From the NCBI RefSeq assembly GCF_003207795.1, contig NZ_NIRT01000001.1:1-64000 (forward strand): a stretch of 64,000 bases of DNA, given 5' to 3'. Below the pieces are notes generated by a model. It did not search any database. It worked only from the letters and a program-made list of their open reading frames with translations, and was not told the DNA's origin. The translations under genes and the position numbers were made by a program. Of this stretch, positions 43,386 to 55,337 are shown one piece after another (within the stretch, counting starts at the first letter, position 1; the number at the start of each line of letters is the position of its first letter). This DNA is from Komagataeibacter nataicola. Its GTDB lineage: Bacteria > Pseudomonadota > Alphaproteobacteria > Acetobacterales > Acetobacteraceae.

Positions 43386-44849
43386 TCAGCCGAAAACTTT
43401 TTTCGCCAGCCCCTCCGCCCGGTGGCGGGCAGCGCCGATATGGCGGTCAAAATCCTCGGCCAGCGGCCACTCGCCCGCATGTAGCGCCGCATCACCATGC
43501 AGCCAGACCCCGGCGCAGGCCGCCTCCCACGCGGGCATGTCGGCGGCGAGCATGGCGGCGATGATACCGGTCAGCGTATCGCCCGAGCCTGCCGTGCCCA
43601 GCATGGGGGTGGCGTGCTCATTGATCGCCGCCCGGCCATCAGGTGCGGCAATGATGGTGTCCGGCCCCTTGAGCACCGTCACGGCGCCAGTGCACTCTGC
43701 CGCCCTGCGCGCGGCCTCCACCCGGTCCGCGCCGGGCTTGCCGAACACACGCGAGAACTCGCCGATATGCGGCGTGATGATGGCAGCCCCCTTCAGCCGC
43801 CCGGGATGACCTGCCGCCATGCTGAAGGCTCCGGCATCGGCAATCACCCCACGCCCCGCCCCCACCAGGGCTGGAAAGACCGCCGCCACCTCCGCCACCG
43901 AAAGGCCGGGGCCACACACCCAGACATGGCGGCGCTTATCCTCCAGCAGGGCTTGCAGCGGGTCGGAATCCACAATCAGGCCAGCGGGCGCGGTCATGCG
44001 GTAGACCTCGGCGCTGTCGCCCGCGGCCAGTCGCACCAGCCCTGCCCCTGCCCCCCGCGCGCCCGCGGCGGAAAGGCGGGCCGCACCCGGCATCTCGCGC
44101 CCACCACAGATGCTGACCACACCGCGGCTGTATTTATAGGAAGTAGCCGTGCAGGCAGGCGTGCGCCACAGGCCGGGTTCATTGCGCCAGGTGCGAATCG
44201 CAACGCCCCCGAACGCGGATTCGGGAATGCCGATATCAGCCAGCACGGTGCGCCCGCACAGCGTGCGGCCGGGCAGCAGCAGGTGGCCGGGCTTGAGGCG
44301 GCAGAAGGTCACGGTCATCTCGGCCTGCGCGGCACCACCGCGCACGGCGCCCGTCGCGCCATCCACGCCGCTGGGCATGTCGATGGCCACAATGCGCCGC
44401 GCCGCCTCGAGCACGGCCACCACATCCGGCTCCACGTCACGGCTCAGCCCCGCGCCGAACACCGCATCGACCACAAGGTCGAAGGCTGCGGCACTTTCCG
44501 GTGTAAACGGCACCATCGGCCCGCGCCACAGGGCGGCGGCGGCCGCTTCATCCCCGCCGGGGCGCGGCATGGCGAGCGCTGCAACCGAAACCGGCCAGCC
44601 CTGCTCGGCCAACCTGCGGGCCGCCACGTAGCCATCGCCGCCGTTATTGCCTGGCCCGCACAGCACCAGCACCCGGCACGGGCGCATGTGCTGGCGTATG
44701 GCGCGGGCCACCGCGCGGCCTGCGTTTTCCATCAGCACCGACACCGGCACGCTGCGGGCGGCAGCGGCATCGATCTGGCCCATCTGTACTGGCGTGGGCA
44801 GCACGAGGCGGGCCGCCAGGGGGGCTTGGGTATGTTCACTGGCGGGCAT
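43386..44849 (-). CDS. nnrD: Bifunctional NAD(P)HX epimerase/dehydratase
   Basis: Repairs hydrated NADH and NADPH; 487 residues combining two enzymes. The N-terminal YjeF_N epimerase domain has ENAGRAVARAI and LCGPGNNGGDGYVAARRL; the C-terminal ADP-dependent dehydratase domain has VLKGPDTIIAAPDG and the catalytic Asp in LGTAGSGDTLTGIIAAML. The start MPASEHTQAP at 44849 is supported by GGGAGAG upstream. It is divergent from the CopD-like gene. Confidence 0.94.
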   Translation of the reverse strand: MPASEHTQAPLAARLVLPTPVQMGQIDAAAARSVPVSVLMENAGRAVARAIRQHMRPCRVLVLCGPGNNGGDGYVAARRLAEQGWPVSVAALAMPRPGGDEAAAAALWRGPMVPFTPESAAAFDLVVDAVFGAGLSRDVEPDVVAVLEAARRIVAIDMPSGVDGATGAVRGGAAQAEMTVTFCRLKPGHLLLPGRTLCGRTVLADIGIPESAFGGVAIRTWRNEPGLWRTPACTATSYKYSRGVVSICGGREMPGAARLSAAGARGAGAGLVRLAAGDSAEVYRMTAPAGLIVDSDPLQALLEDKRRHVWVCGPGLSVAEVAAVFPALVGAGRGVIADAGAFSMAAGHPGRLKGAAIITPHIGEFSRVFGKPGADRVEAARRAAECTGAVTVLKGPDTIIAAPDGRAAINEHATPMLGTAGSGDTLTGIIAAMLAADMPAWEAACAGVWLHGDAALHAGEWPLAEDFDRHIGAARHRAEGLAKKVFG

Positions 44850-44984
44850 GTTCTCTCCCTTTTCCGGCAATTGGCTGCCGCACTGGCCTTGCACATGATA
44901 CAGGAATGAGGAAACAAGCACCCCACATCCTGCTTTATGGCAGGTGAGCGTTTTCCTTATTCCTTATCCCCGCAAGGAGGCTTC

Positions 44985-45437
44985 ATGTCCCTTTCCATTG
45001 TCTGGAGCCTTGTGCTCGCACTTCATATTACGGGCATGGCGGCCTGGGTTGGCGGCATGATGTATGCGGCCTTCGTGCTCAAGCCCAGCCTGAACCTGCT
45101 TGATGCAACGCAGCGCGCCTCGGTGCACCTGCAGACTCTGAACCGCTTCTTCCGCATCGTGTGGCACACCATGCCCATGGTGCTCGTAAGCGGCTGGCTC
45201 ATGATCTGGCACGAAGGCGGGTTCGCCACACTGCCGTGGCAGATCAACCTCATGCAGCTGTTCGGCCTGATCATGGCAGGCGTGTTCGCCCGCATCTATT
45301 TCGGCCCCTACCAGAAGGCCCGCCGCGCCATGCGCCCGCAGCCGGGGCAGTTCGACTCGATCCGCTCGCTGGTGCTGCTCAACACCGGCATCGGCATCCT
45401 GACCATCATCACCGCCTGCCTGGCCCATCCTTTCTGA
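44985..45437 (+). CDS. Small CopD-like integral membrane protein
   Basis: 150 residues with about four hydrophobic segments. The first helix region ALHITGMAAWVGGMMYAAFV carries the His-x-x-Gly and Trp-x-Gly-Gly pattern of CopD/YozB-like membrane proteins, and RFFRIVWHTMPMVLVSGW supplies a second His-containing helix. The start at 44985 has AGGAGG 7 bases upstream. The family includes putative copper or heme-related membrane proteins, but no function is proven for short stand-alone members. The gene is divergent from nnrD and stands alone. Confidence 0.75.
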   Translation: MSLSIVWSLVLALHITGMAAWVGGMMYAAFVLKPSLNLLDATQRASVHLQTLNRFFRIVWHTMPMVLVSGWLMIWHEGGFATLPWQINLMQLFGLIMAGVFARIYFGPYQKARRAMRPQPGQFDSIRSLVLLNTGIGILTIITACLAHPF

Positions 45438-45650
45438 AAATATGGGGCGTAACCTCACGCCCCCTTGATTTTCATTGCAAATATGGATAGGCACAGGGAA
45501 TGTGGCGCTTTGAGGGGTTTATCCCTGTCGCGTGTCACACTCCCCTTCCCTGCATTGCTGCAGGTACATCAGGGACGGCAGCCTGATACAGCGCGACACG
45601 GTGGCAATCGGACGGGGCCATATTCATCTGCTGATACGTTCGAGAGTAAT

Positions 45651-47222
<1,572 letters not shown>

Positions 47223-47233
47223 ACAGAACAGGC

Positions 47234-48508
47234 ATGGAACAGGACATGGCCGGCGCCGCCAGGGTGGTGGCGCTTGGCAATGACGGGGATGGCATAGCCG
47301 AGACCCTGGCAGGACGGATATTCGTGCCCGGCGCCATTCCGGGCGATACGGTGCAGCCTGGTCCGGTCCAGGCCACCCACGCCGTGCTGGAGCGCGTCAT
47401 AACCCCCAGTCCGGACCGGGTCACACCGCCCTGCGCTTTGTTTGGCCAGTGCGGTGGCTGCCGCGTGCAGCAGATGGCGCTGCCTGCCCTGCTGGCATGG
47501 AAGGCCGGGCGCGTGACCGAGGCACTGCAACGCGCGGGCTTCGCCACCATCCCCACGCCTGCCACCGTGCAGGTTGCCCCGCAGGAGCGGCGGCGCGTTG
47601 ATCTGGCCTTCCGCCGTGAAGGCAGGCGCATCGTGCTCGGGCTGCATCGCCGCCGGGGCGATGTGGTGGACATGACTGCATGCACCCTGCTCGACCCCAC
47701 CCTGTTTGCCCTGCTGGCGCCGCTGCGCGACATGCTGCACTCGCTGCCCGGCGTGCATGCGGGGGGTGACCTGCAGATCAACCTGCTCGACAGCGGGCCG
47801 GACCTGCTGATTACGATGGATGGCACGCCGGATGCCAATGACCGGCGCATCCTGGCCCAGTTCAGCAAGGCGCATGGCATACCGCGCATCTCGCTGGGCG
47901 GCACGCCGCCTGAAACACTGGCGCTGAATGGCCCGGTCTTCCATCATTTCGATGGCGTGCGCGTCACCCCGCCGCCCGGTGCTTTCCTGCAACCCGCCCG
48001 TCGCGGCGAGGATGCCATCAGGGCTGCCGTGCTGGCAGCGCTCCCCACCAAGGGGCTGAAGGCAGGCATTATCGAGCTTTATGCGGGCTGTGGCACGCTG
48101 TCCTTCGCGCTTGCCACCCATGCCAAGGTGCTGGCCTATGAAGGGGACCGCGCAGCGCTGGCCTGCCTCAAACAGGCCAGTGGCGGCACCCGCGTGCTGC
48201 CCGCATTGCGTGACCTGAACCGCCAGCCGGTCATGGCGGCCGAACTGGCCAAGGCTGCGGCCGTGGTGCTTGATCCGCCCCATGCCGGCGCGGGCGCACA
48301 GATGGCGCAGATCGTGGCAGGCAAGCCGCGCCATGTCATTTATGTCAGTTGTAACCCGACGGCCCTGCAGCGCGACCTGACGCCGCTGCAGCAGTTGGGC
48401 TACCGACTCGAGCGCCTGACGGTGATCGACCAGTTCCTGTGGTCAACCGAGGTCGAGGCCGTGTGCGTGCTGAAACTGCCGGGCACGGGTAAAAACCACC
48501 GACGCTAA
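47234..48508 (+). CDS. 23S rRNA/tRNA m5U methyltransferase (RlmD/TrmA family)
   Basis: SAM-dependent uracil-C5 RNA methyltransferase, 424 residues. A 4Fe-4S site of the RlmD kind is seen as C-x5-C-x2-C (CALFGQCGGC) with a fourth Cys in MTACTLL; the SAM motif is IELYAGCGTLSFALA, the VLDPPHAGA loop is present, and the catalytic Cys is in YVSCNPTALQRDL. The short N-terminal part (VVALGNDGDGIAE) is TRAM-like. RlmD (U1939) is the likely assignment, but RlmC or TrmA-like specificity cannot be excluded. Start 47234 or 47246. It probably shares the helicase transcript. Confidence 0.88.
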   Translation: MEQDMAGAARVVALGNDGDGIAETLAGRIFVPGAIPGDTVQPGPVQATHAVLERVITPSPDRVTPPCALFGQCGGCRVQQMALPALLAWKAGRVTEALQRAGFATIPTPATVQVAPQERRRVDLAFRREGRRIVLGLHRRRGDVVDMTACTLLDPTLFALLAPLRDMLHSLPGVHAGGDLQINLLDSGPDLLITMDGTPDANDRRILAQFSKAHGIPRISLGGTPPETLALNGPVFHHFDGVRVTPPPGAFLQPARRGEDAIRAAVLAALPTKGLKAGIIELYAGCGTLSFALATHAKVLAYEGDRAALACLKQASGGTRVLPALRDLNRQPVMAAELAKAAAVVLDPPHAGAGAQMAQIVAGKPRHVIYVSCNPTALQRDLTPLQQLGYRLERLTVIDQFLWSTEVEAVCVLKLPGTGKNHRR

Positions 48509-48514
48509 AACGAG

Positions 48515-48580
48515 AAAAGTTTTTGGTACAACTTTAAAGCACGCCGCCTTTTTGAAAAAAGGCGACACCTAAAAACTTTT
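48515..48580. repeat. Intergenic palindromic repeat, copy C
   Basis: Outer arms AAAAGTTTTTGG (48515-48526) and CCTAAAAACTTTT (48568-48580) are near-perfect inverted repeats and enclose an inner hairpin CGCCTTTTT/AAAAAAGGCG. The central GAAAAAAG and the trailing ACTTT resemble copies A and B. It lies between two convergent genes, where it could serve as a bidirectional transcript end. Confidence 0.6.
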
Positions 48581-48635
48581 CTTATTTTTTACAATGATTT
48601 GTTTTCAAACAATCCCTTATCTTTATCTCCGGCAA

Positions 48636-49016
48636 TCAGACGTGAAAGCTTTCCCCGCAGCCACAGCGGCCCTTTTCATTGGGGTTGGTGAAGGTAAAGC
48701 CGGATTCAAGCTGCTTGACCTCATAATCCATTACCGAGCCGATCAGGAACAGCGTCGCCTTGCGGTCCACGAGCAGGGTCACGCCCTTGTCCACTACTAC
48801 TTCATCACCAGGACCGGCCTGTTCGACAAAGCTCATGTCATAGGCGTGGCCGGAACAACCCTTGGTTGAAACCGCAATGCGCAGCAGATGGCCCGCATTC
48901 TTGGTCTGGTAGAGTTTTTCCAGCCGTGCCGCCGCGCGGTCCGTCAGGGTCATGAGCGGTGGCAGGGCGCGGCGGGTGGGGGCTTTTGCGGGTGTGGCTG
49001 TCTGGTGTTCGGTCAT
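48636..49016 (-). CDS. sufA: A-type Fe-S cluster carrier (SufA/HesB family)
   Basis: Transfers Fe-S clusters from the SUF scaffold to apoproteins; 126 residues. The three conserved cysteines are in TKGCSGHAYDM and in RCGCGESFHV near the C terminus, in the usual C...CxC arrangement. An N-terminal tail of about 20 residues (TATPAKAPTRRALPP) precedes the domain. It is the last gene of the suf operon, 20 bases after sufT. Confidence 0.93.
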   Translation of the reverse strand: MTEHQTATPAKAPTRRALPPLMTLTDRAAARLEKLYQTKNAGHLLRIAVSTKGCSGHAYDMSFVEQAGPGDEVVVDKGVTLLVDRKATLFLIGSVMDYEVKQLESGFTFTNPNEKGRCGCGESFHV

Positions 49017-49036
49017 GGCACAGTCCCCTTGAGGGT

Positions 49037-49489
49037 TCAGAACATGTTCAGGGCAAGGCGGGCATCTTCACTCATGCGCGACATGTCCCATGGCGGCTCC
49101 CACACGATCTCGACCGTGGCGGAGGTTACCGTCTCTATCTTTTCAACGGCTTCCTTCACCTGCGCGGGCAGTTCCTGCGCGCTGGGGCAGTTGGGGGCCG
49201 TGAGCGTCATCTCCACCTTGACCGATCCATCCTCATGCAGGTCGATGGCGTAAATCAGGCCAAGTTCGTAAATATTGACCGGAATTTCGGGGTCATACAC
49301 CGTGGCGATCGCCTCGATCACCGTGTCCTCATCGGGCATGGCCGCCTTGCCCGCGGGCTGCTCGCCATCCGGTGTCCAGGCCGATACGGGCGCCGCTTGC
49401 GCGGCGGGCGCATCGCTGGCCTCAAGGGAAAAATGCCCGGTCTCTTCCGCCATGCCCATGGCAGGCTCTACCTGATTTTTCTCGTCCAT
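49037..49489 (-). CDS. sufT: SufT / MIP18-family Fe-S assembly factor
   Basis: DUF59 (MIP18) protein that assists Fe-S cluster maturation; 150 residues. The domain starts VIEAIATVYDPEIPVNIYEL and carries the conserved Cys in LTAPNCPSAQELPAQV and the C-terminal WEPPWDMSRMSEDAR. The first 55 residues are low-complexity and not conserved. The start at 49489 lies 7 bases after sufU. Placement in a suf operon supports the assignment. Confidence 0.92.
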   Translation of the reverse strand: MDEKNQVEPAMGMAEETGHFSLEASDAPAAQAAPVSAWTPDGEQPAGKAAMPDEDTVIEAIATVYDPEIPVNIYELGLIYAIDLHEDGSVKVEMTLTAPNCPSAQELPAQVKEAVEKIETVTSATVEIVWEPPWDMSRMSEDARLALNMF

Positions 49490-49496
49490 GAGACTT

Positions 49497-49928
49497 TCAC
49501 CTGTCTTTATCATCATTGAGCATATCAATCAGTGCTGACCATGGCAGCAGGGCACAGCGCCTGCGCGAACGGTGCTGGTGCAGTGGCGCAAAGGCGGCAA
49601 GCTCGCCCAGCCCCTCCGGAGCCGTGCCGGTTTCAACCGCCTCGACCAGTTCCGCATGCAGCCTGTTCACCCGCGTACGGTTCTGGCCCGTTACCCGCCC
49701 GGCCATGAGGTCGGCGGAGGCTGCGCAGATGGCGCAGCCCCGCGTTTCATGCCGGATCGCCTCGATCCGCCCCTGCCCGTCCAGCACCGCATGCAACTGC
49801 ACACGGTCGCCACACAGCGGGTTGGACCCCTGTCCGTTCAGCGTGGCCGTGGGCAATGGTCCGGCGTGTCGTGGCGCCTTCGCACGCTCCAGCACCACGG
49901 TGCGGTACAGATCATCCTGCGCCATCAT
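49497..49928 (-). CDS. sufU: SufU / NifU-like Fe-S scaffold protein
   Basis: IscU-fold protein, 143 residues. Ligand motifs are NPLCGD, RGCAICAASADLM and RRRCALLPW, the SufU-type spacing. SufU proteins act as zinc-dependent sulfur acceptors for SufS, or as scaffolds; which applies cannot be read from sequence. It starts 6 bases after sufS. Confidence 0.9.
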   Translation of the reverse strand: MMAQDDLYRTVVLERAKAPRHAGPLPTATLNGQGSNPLCGDRVQLHAVLDGQGRIEAIRHETRGCAICAASADLMAGRVTGQNRTRVNRLHAELVEAVETGTAPEGLGELAAFAPLHQHRSRRRCALLPWSALIDMLNDDKDR

Positions 49929-49934
49929 CTGCCA

Positions 49935-51185
49935 TCAGACAAAAAAGCCACGAATCTGTTCCAGCGTCCTGGCCAGCAGGTCGATTTCCTCCGGCGTGGT
50001 GTAGATGCCGAAGCTCGCGCGTGCCGTGGCCGTTACACCCAGCCTGCGCATGAGCGGCTCGGCGCAGTGATGGCCCGCCCGCACGGCAATGCCGTTGCGG
50101 TCAAGCAGGGTGGCGATATCATGCGGATGAACATCCTTCATGGTAAACGAGATCACCCCGCCCCGCTGCGGCGCCGTGCCGATCACTTTCAGCCCGCTGA
50201 CATTACCCAGCGCCTCAAGCGCATAGGCCGTTAGCGCATCTTCATGCGCGCCAATCGCGTCAAACCCGATGGACTCGATATAGGCAAGGGCCGCGCCCAA
50301 TCCAATGGTCTCGATGATGGCAGGCGTGCCCGCCTCGAATTTATGCGGCACGTTCGCCCAGGTCGAGCGCTCGAACGACACGGTGGAGATCATGTCACCA
50401 CCACCAAGGAAAGGCGGCATTGCCTCCAGCAGTTCACGCCGCGCCCACAGCACGCCAATGCCGGTGGGGCCATACAGCTTGTGCCCGGTCACGACATAGA
50501 AGTCAGCCCCCAGAGCCTGCACGTCCACGCGGCGGTGCACGGCAAGCTGGCTGCCATCAAGCAGCACCTTCGCTCCTGCCGCATGCGCCATGTCGATAAT
50601 GGCGCGGGCATCGGTAATGGTGCCCAGCACGTTGGACATATGGGTGATCGCCACCAGCGCCACCTTGCCATCGGCCAGGTTGGCCGCCAGCGCTTCCATG
50701 TCCAGCGCCCCGTCATCGGTGATGGGGGTGATGCGCAGTTCAACGCCGGTGCGGTCGCGCAGCATCTGCCATGGCACGAGATTGGCGTGGTGTTCCATCT
50801 CGGACACCAGCACCACCTGCCCCGGCCTGAGCAGCCCGCCATAGGAATGGGCCACGAGGTTGATGGCTTCGGTGCTGTTGCGGGTAAAGACGACTTCCTC
50901 ACGCGCGGCAGCACCCAGGAAGCGCGCCACCTGATCGCGCACGGCTTCATACGCCTCGGTGGTGCGTTCGCTCATCCAGTACAGGCCACGATGGATGTTG
51001 GCGTACTGGGTGCGCATGGTGTCGGCCATGCAATCGATCACCTGCCGCGGTTTCTGGGCCGAGGCCGCGCTGTCAAGGAACACAAGGTCCTTGCCATGCA
51101 CCTTCTGGCTCAGGATGGGGAAGTCGGCGCGGACATGCCGCAGGCTGCCTGCCGCATGCACCGACGTGATGACGCTCTGGTCCAT
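49935..51185 (-). CDS. sufS: Cysteine desulfurase SufS
   Basis: PLP-dependent enzyme that removes sulfur from cysteine for Fe-S clusters; 416 residues. The PLP lysine is in VTGHKLYGPTGIG, HANIHRG-like NIHRGLYWMSERTTEAYE is near the N terminus, EMEHHANLVPW binds PLP, and the persulfide Cys is in RAGHHCAEPLMRRLG, the short-loop type 2 form. The start shares one base with the sufD stop. The PLP-ring Asp lies in LLDGSQL, where DGAQ is more usual. Confidence 0.96.
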   Translation of the reverse strand: MDQSVITSVHAAGSLRHVRADFPILSQKVHGKDLVFLDSAASAQKPRQVIDCMADTMRTQYANIHRGLYWMSERTTEAYEAVRDQVARFLGAAAREEVVFTRNSTEAINLVAHSYGGLLRPGQVVLVSEMEHHANLVPWQMLRDRTGVELRITPITDDGALDMEALAANLADGKVALVAITHMSNVLGTITDARAIIDMAHAAGAKVLLDGSQLAVHRRVDVQALGADFYVVTGHKLYGPTGIGVLWARRELLEAMPPFLGGGDMISTVSFERSTWANVPHKFEAGTPAIIETIGLGAALAYIESIGFDAIGAHEDALTAYALEALGNVSGLKVIGTAPQRGGVISFTMKDVHPHDIATLLDRNGIAVRAGHHCAEPLMRRLGVTATARASFGIYTTPEEIDLLARTLEQIRGFFV

Positions 51186-52459
51186 CAGGCGACCTCCCGC
51201 TTCCACCAGGCTTCCACCGCAAGGTTCAGGCTGTCTTTCAGCCGCGCATCATCGATCTGGTCCACCACGTCATGCAAAAAGGCGCGGATCAGGATGGAAC
51301 GGGCGGCTTCGTTGGGGATGCCGCGACTGCGCAGGTAGAAAAGCTGGTCATCATCCAGCGCGCCCACCGTGGCGCCGTGGCTGCATTTGACGTCATCGGC
51401 GTAGATTTCGAGTTCGGGCTTGGCGTCGATCTCGGCCGTGTCAGACAGCAGCAGCGCCTGGTTCATCTGATAGCCATCGGTTTTCTGGGCAATCCGCTCG
51501 ACATGGATCTTGCCCTGAAACACGCCACGCGCATGGTCGGCCAGCACGTTCTTGACCGTCTGGCGCGAGATGCAGTCAGGTGCGGCATGCGTGATGACGC
51601 TGGTCAGGTCACCATGCTGGTGGTCCGACAGAAGCTGAGCGCCATTCACATGCACGCTGGCCCCCGCGGCGTTCAGCCCTGCATGCACCTCATGGCGCGA
51701 GAGGCTGGCGCCGAGCGTGAGCGTAAAACTGTCATACACGCCATGGGTGGCCACGCGGGCGTGGCTGACCGCAAGGTGGAGCGCCTTTCTGCCTTCCGCC
51801 TGGATGCGGGCATGCGACAGATAGCCGCCCTCCTCCACCGTGATGTCATAGAGCGGGTTATGCAGGTAATAACCCCTTCCCACGGCGGCATCGAGCATGG
51901 CCAGCCTGCCACCCTTTTCCACCACGATGCGGTGCTGCGGGTGGAAGGAAACCGGCGCATCATCGCCCGCAAGGCCAATGCTGACCAGCAGCAGGCAGCC
52001 CGCATCAACCCCTTCGGGCACGACCAGCGCCAGCCCGTCATCCGCCAGCACGGTATTGAGCGCGGTGGTCACATCGCCCGCCGGGTCGATCCCGTCACGC
52101 GTTCCGGCAGCCGGATCAAAGGCGGAAACCTTCACCCCTACGGGCAGGCGCGAGCGCCCGGCATCGAAACGGCCATTGACGAACACGGCGCGATTGGCCC
52201 CGGCCCCGAGGCCCGAGATGGTCTCGACCTCGGCCAGCAGCGTATCGACCACGCCGACATCGACATCACGCGGCGCCACGGCAAACGGCACATCGGCCAG
52301 CGCGCGCAGCGAGGTGTATTTCCACGCCTCCACGCCCGCGCGCGGCAGGCCCACCGTGCGCAGGTAATCGGCGGCTTTGAGCCGCGCGGCATTCCCCTTT
52401 ACGTCACCCCGGTCAAGAAAGGCTGAGGGACTGATCCCGACCGGTGCAATGGCGTTCAC
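51185..52459 (-). CDS. sufD: Fe-S cluster assembly protein SufD
   Basis: Partner of SufB and SufC in the SUF scaffold complex; 424 residues. The right-handed beta-helix core is typical, and the C-terminal region CSHGATVGALDDDQLFYLRS with the conserved His and the RGIPNEAARSILIRAFL helix pair is diagnostic for SufB/SufD. The start overlaps the end of sufC by 4 bases. Confidence 0.95.
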   Translation of the reverse strand: MNAIAPVGISPSAFLDRGDVKGNAARLKAADYLRTVGLPRAGVEAWKYTSLRALADVPFAVAPRDVDVGVVDTLLAEVETISGLGAGANRAVFVNGRFDAGRSRLPVGVKVSAFDPAAGTRDGIDPAGDVTTALNTVLADDGLALVVPEGVDAGCLLLVSIGLAGDDAPVSFHPQHRIVVEKGGRLAMLDAAVGRGYYLHNPLYDITVEEGGYLSHARIQAEGRKALHLAVSHARVATHGVYDSFTLTLGASLSRHEVHAGLNAAGASVHVNGAQLLSDHQHGDLTSVITHAAPDCISRQTVKNVLADHARGVFQGKIHVERIAQKTDGYQMNQALLLSDTAEIDAKPELEIYADDVKCSHGATVGALDDDQLFYLRSRGIPNEAARSILIRAFLHDVVDQIDDARLKDSLNLAVEAWWKREVA

Positions 52460-53229
52460 GCCGCCTCCGAGAGGAACTGGGCATAACCCTGCGCCTCAAG
52501 CTGCCTGGCCAGTTCCGGCCCGCCGCTGTGGATGATGCGGCCCCTGGCCATGACATGGATGCGGTCAGGCACGATATAGTCCAGCAGGCGCTGGTGGTGG
52601 GTAATGACCAGCGCCGAGAAATCGGGCGAACGCAGCGAGTTCACACCCTCGGCCACGATGCGCAGCGCATCGATGTCCAGCCCGCTATCGGTCTCGTCGA
52701 GGATGGCGAAGGAAGGCTGGAGCATGCGCATCTGCAGCACCTCGTTGCGCTTTTTTTCACCACCCGAGAAACCGACATTCACGTTGCGCTTGAGCATCTC
52801 GTCGGACATGGACAGATGCTTGGTCTCCTTGCGCACGGCCTTGAGGAAGGCCACGGCATCAAGCTCGTCCATGCCACGTGCGCGGCGCACGGCGTTGACG
52901 GCGGTGCGCAGGAAGTTGGCGTTGTTCACGCCCGGCAGTTCCACCGGCGTCTGGAACGCGAGGAACAGGCCAAGTGCTGCGCGCTCTTCGGGCTCAAGGG
53001 CCAGCAGGTCCTCGCCCTTGAAGGTAGCCGAGCCAGCCGTCACCTCATAATCCTCGCGCCCGGCGAGCACATAGGACAGGGTGGACTTGCCCGAGCCGTT
53101 CGGCCCCATGATGGCATGGACCTCGCCTGCCGGAATCTCGAGATCGACCCCGCGCAGGATTTCCTTGTGGGCTTCCCCATCATCGATGCGGGCGCACAGG
53201 CCATTGATGCTTACGAATTGCTTGCTCAC
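52456..53229 (-). CDS. sufC: Fe-S cluster assembly ATPase SufC
   Basis: ABC-type ATPase of the SufBCD complex, soluble; 257 residues. Walker A is MGPNGSGKSTLSYVLAG, signature GFSGGEKKRNEVLQM, Walker B FAILDETDSGLDIDALR and the H-loop is THHQRLL. The start is at 53229, 15 bases after sufB. Confidence 0.97.
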   Translation of the reverse strand: MSKQFVSINGLCARIDDGEAHKEILRGVDLEIPAGEVHAIMGPNGSGKSTLSYVLAGREDYEVTAGSATFKGEDLLALEPEERAALGLFLAFQTPVELPGVNNANFLRTAVNAVRRARGMDELDAVAFLKAVRKETKHLSMSDEMLKRNVNVGFSGGEKKRNEVLQMRMLQPSFAILDETDSGLDIDALRIVAEGVNSLRSPDFSALVITHHQRLLDYIVPDRIHVMARGRIIHSGGPELARQLEAQGYAQFLSEAA

Positions 53230-53244
53230 GTCTTTGAATCCCTG

Positions 53245-54735
<1,491 letters not shown>

Positions 54736-54754
54736 GTGTCTTTCCTCCCCTGTT

Positions 54755-55216
54755 TCAGGCCGTGGCCTCGGGCCCGTCGGGCATGGGCGGCACGTGCAGG
54801 CCGCCCAGTCTGTCCGTTACTGTATGGTTCTTCATGTCTGCCAGCGTAATGGCTGAAAGTGCATGGCGGATGGCGGCATTGACCATATCCCACTGCCCGC
54901 CCAGCCCGCAGGTGGAGCGCGCGTCGCAATCGCCACCATCGACACAGGTGGTCAGCGATATGGGACCATCAATGGCCTGGATCACGGCTGCGATCGAGAT
55001 CTCCTCAAGCGGCCGGGCCAGCCTGTAGCCGCCACGCGCGCCGCGCTGCGAGCTCACGATGCCCTGGGTTGCCAGAATCTTGAGCACCTTCGCCACCGTG
55101 GGTTCGGGAATGCCGGTCGAACGCGACAGGACAGGCGAGGTGGTGACCTCGCTCTTCTGCCCCAGCCGGACCAGAGCCACCACGGCGTAATCGGTCAGTT
55201 TCGACAGTTTCAGCAT
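54755..55216 (-). CDS. Rrf2/IscR-type Fe-S-sensing repressor of the suf operon
   Basis: Transcription factor, 153 residues. The winged helix-turn-helix ([18 protein letters not shown] ... [18 protein letters not shown], then [11 protein letters not shown]) is followed by three cysteines spaced C-x5-C-x5-C ([13 protein letters not shown]), exactly the spacing of the 2Fe-2S ligands of IscR. The start [11 protein letters not shown] at 55216 is supported by GGGAGAG upstream. It heads the suf operon 19 bases before sufB, so it probably controls suf and itself. The palindrome at 55262-55273 is a candidate operator. Role and target are inferred. Confidence 0.92.
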   Translation of the reverse strand: MLKLSKLTDYAVVALVRLGQKSEVTTSPVLSRSTGIPEPTVAKVLKILATQGIVSSQRGARGGYRLARPLEEISIAAVIQAIDGPISLTTCVDGGDCDARSTCGLGGQWDMVNAAIRHALSAITLADMKNHTVTDRLGGLHVPPMPDGPEATA

Positions 55217-55261
55217 TCCGCTCTCCCGTACGTCCTGAGCCTGCATTCATAATTGGACCAG

Positions 55262-55273
55262 AACAGTACTGTT
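55262..55273. promoter_or_regulatory. 12-bp palindrome upstream of the suf operon, candidate operator
   Basis: AACAGTACTGTT is a perfect palindrome 45 bases upstream of the regulator start codon, in the only gap that can hold the suf promoter. Rrf2 repressors bind palindromes near their own promoters; the match to a known IscR or RirA box was not established. Confidence 0.45.
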
Positions 55274-55337
55274 TCCTGAAGTTTCAGATGGGCTACCAGC
55301 CGGGCGCCGTCAAGTCCAATCGTAAAGCAGGCATGCC

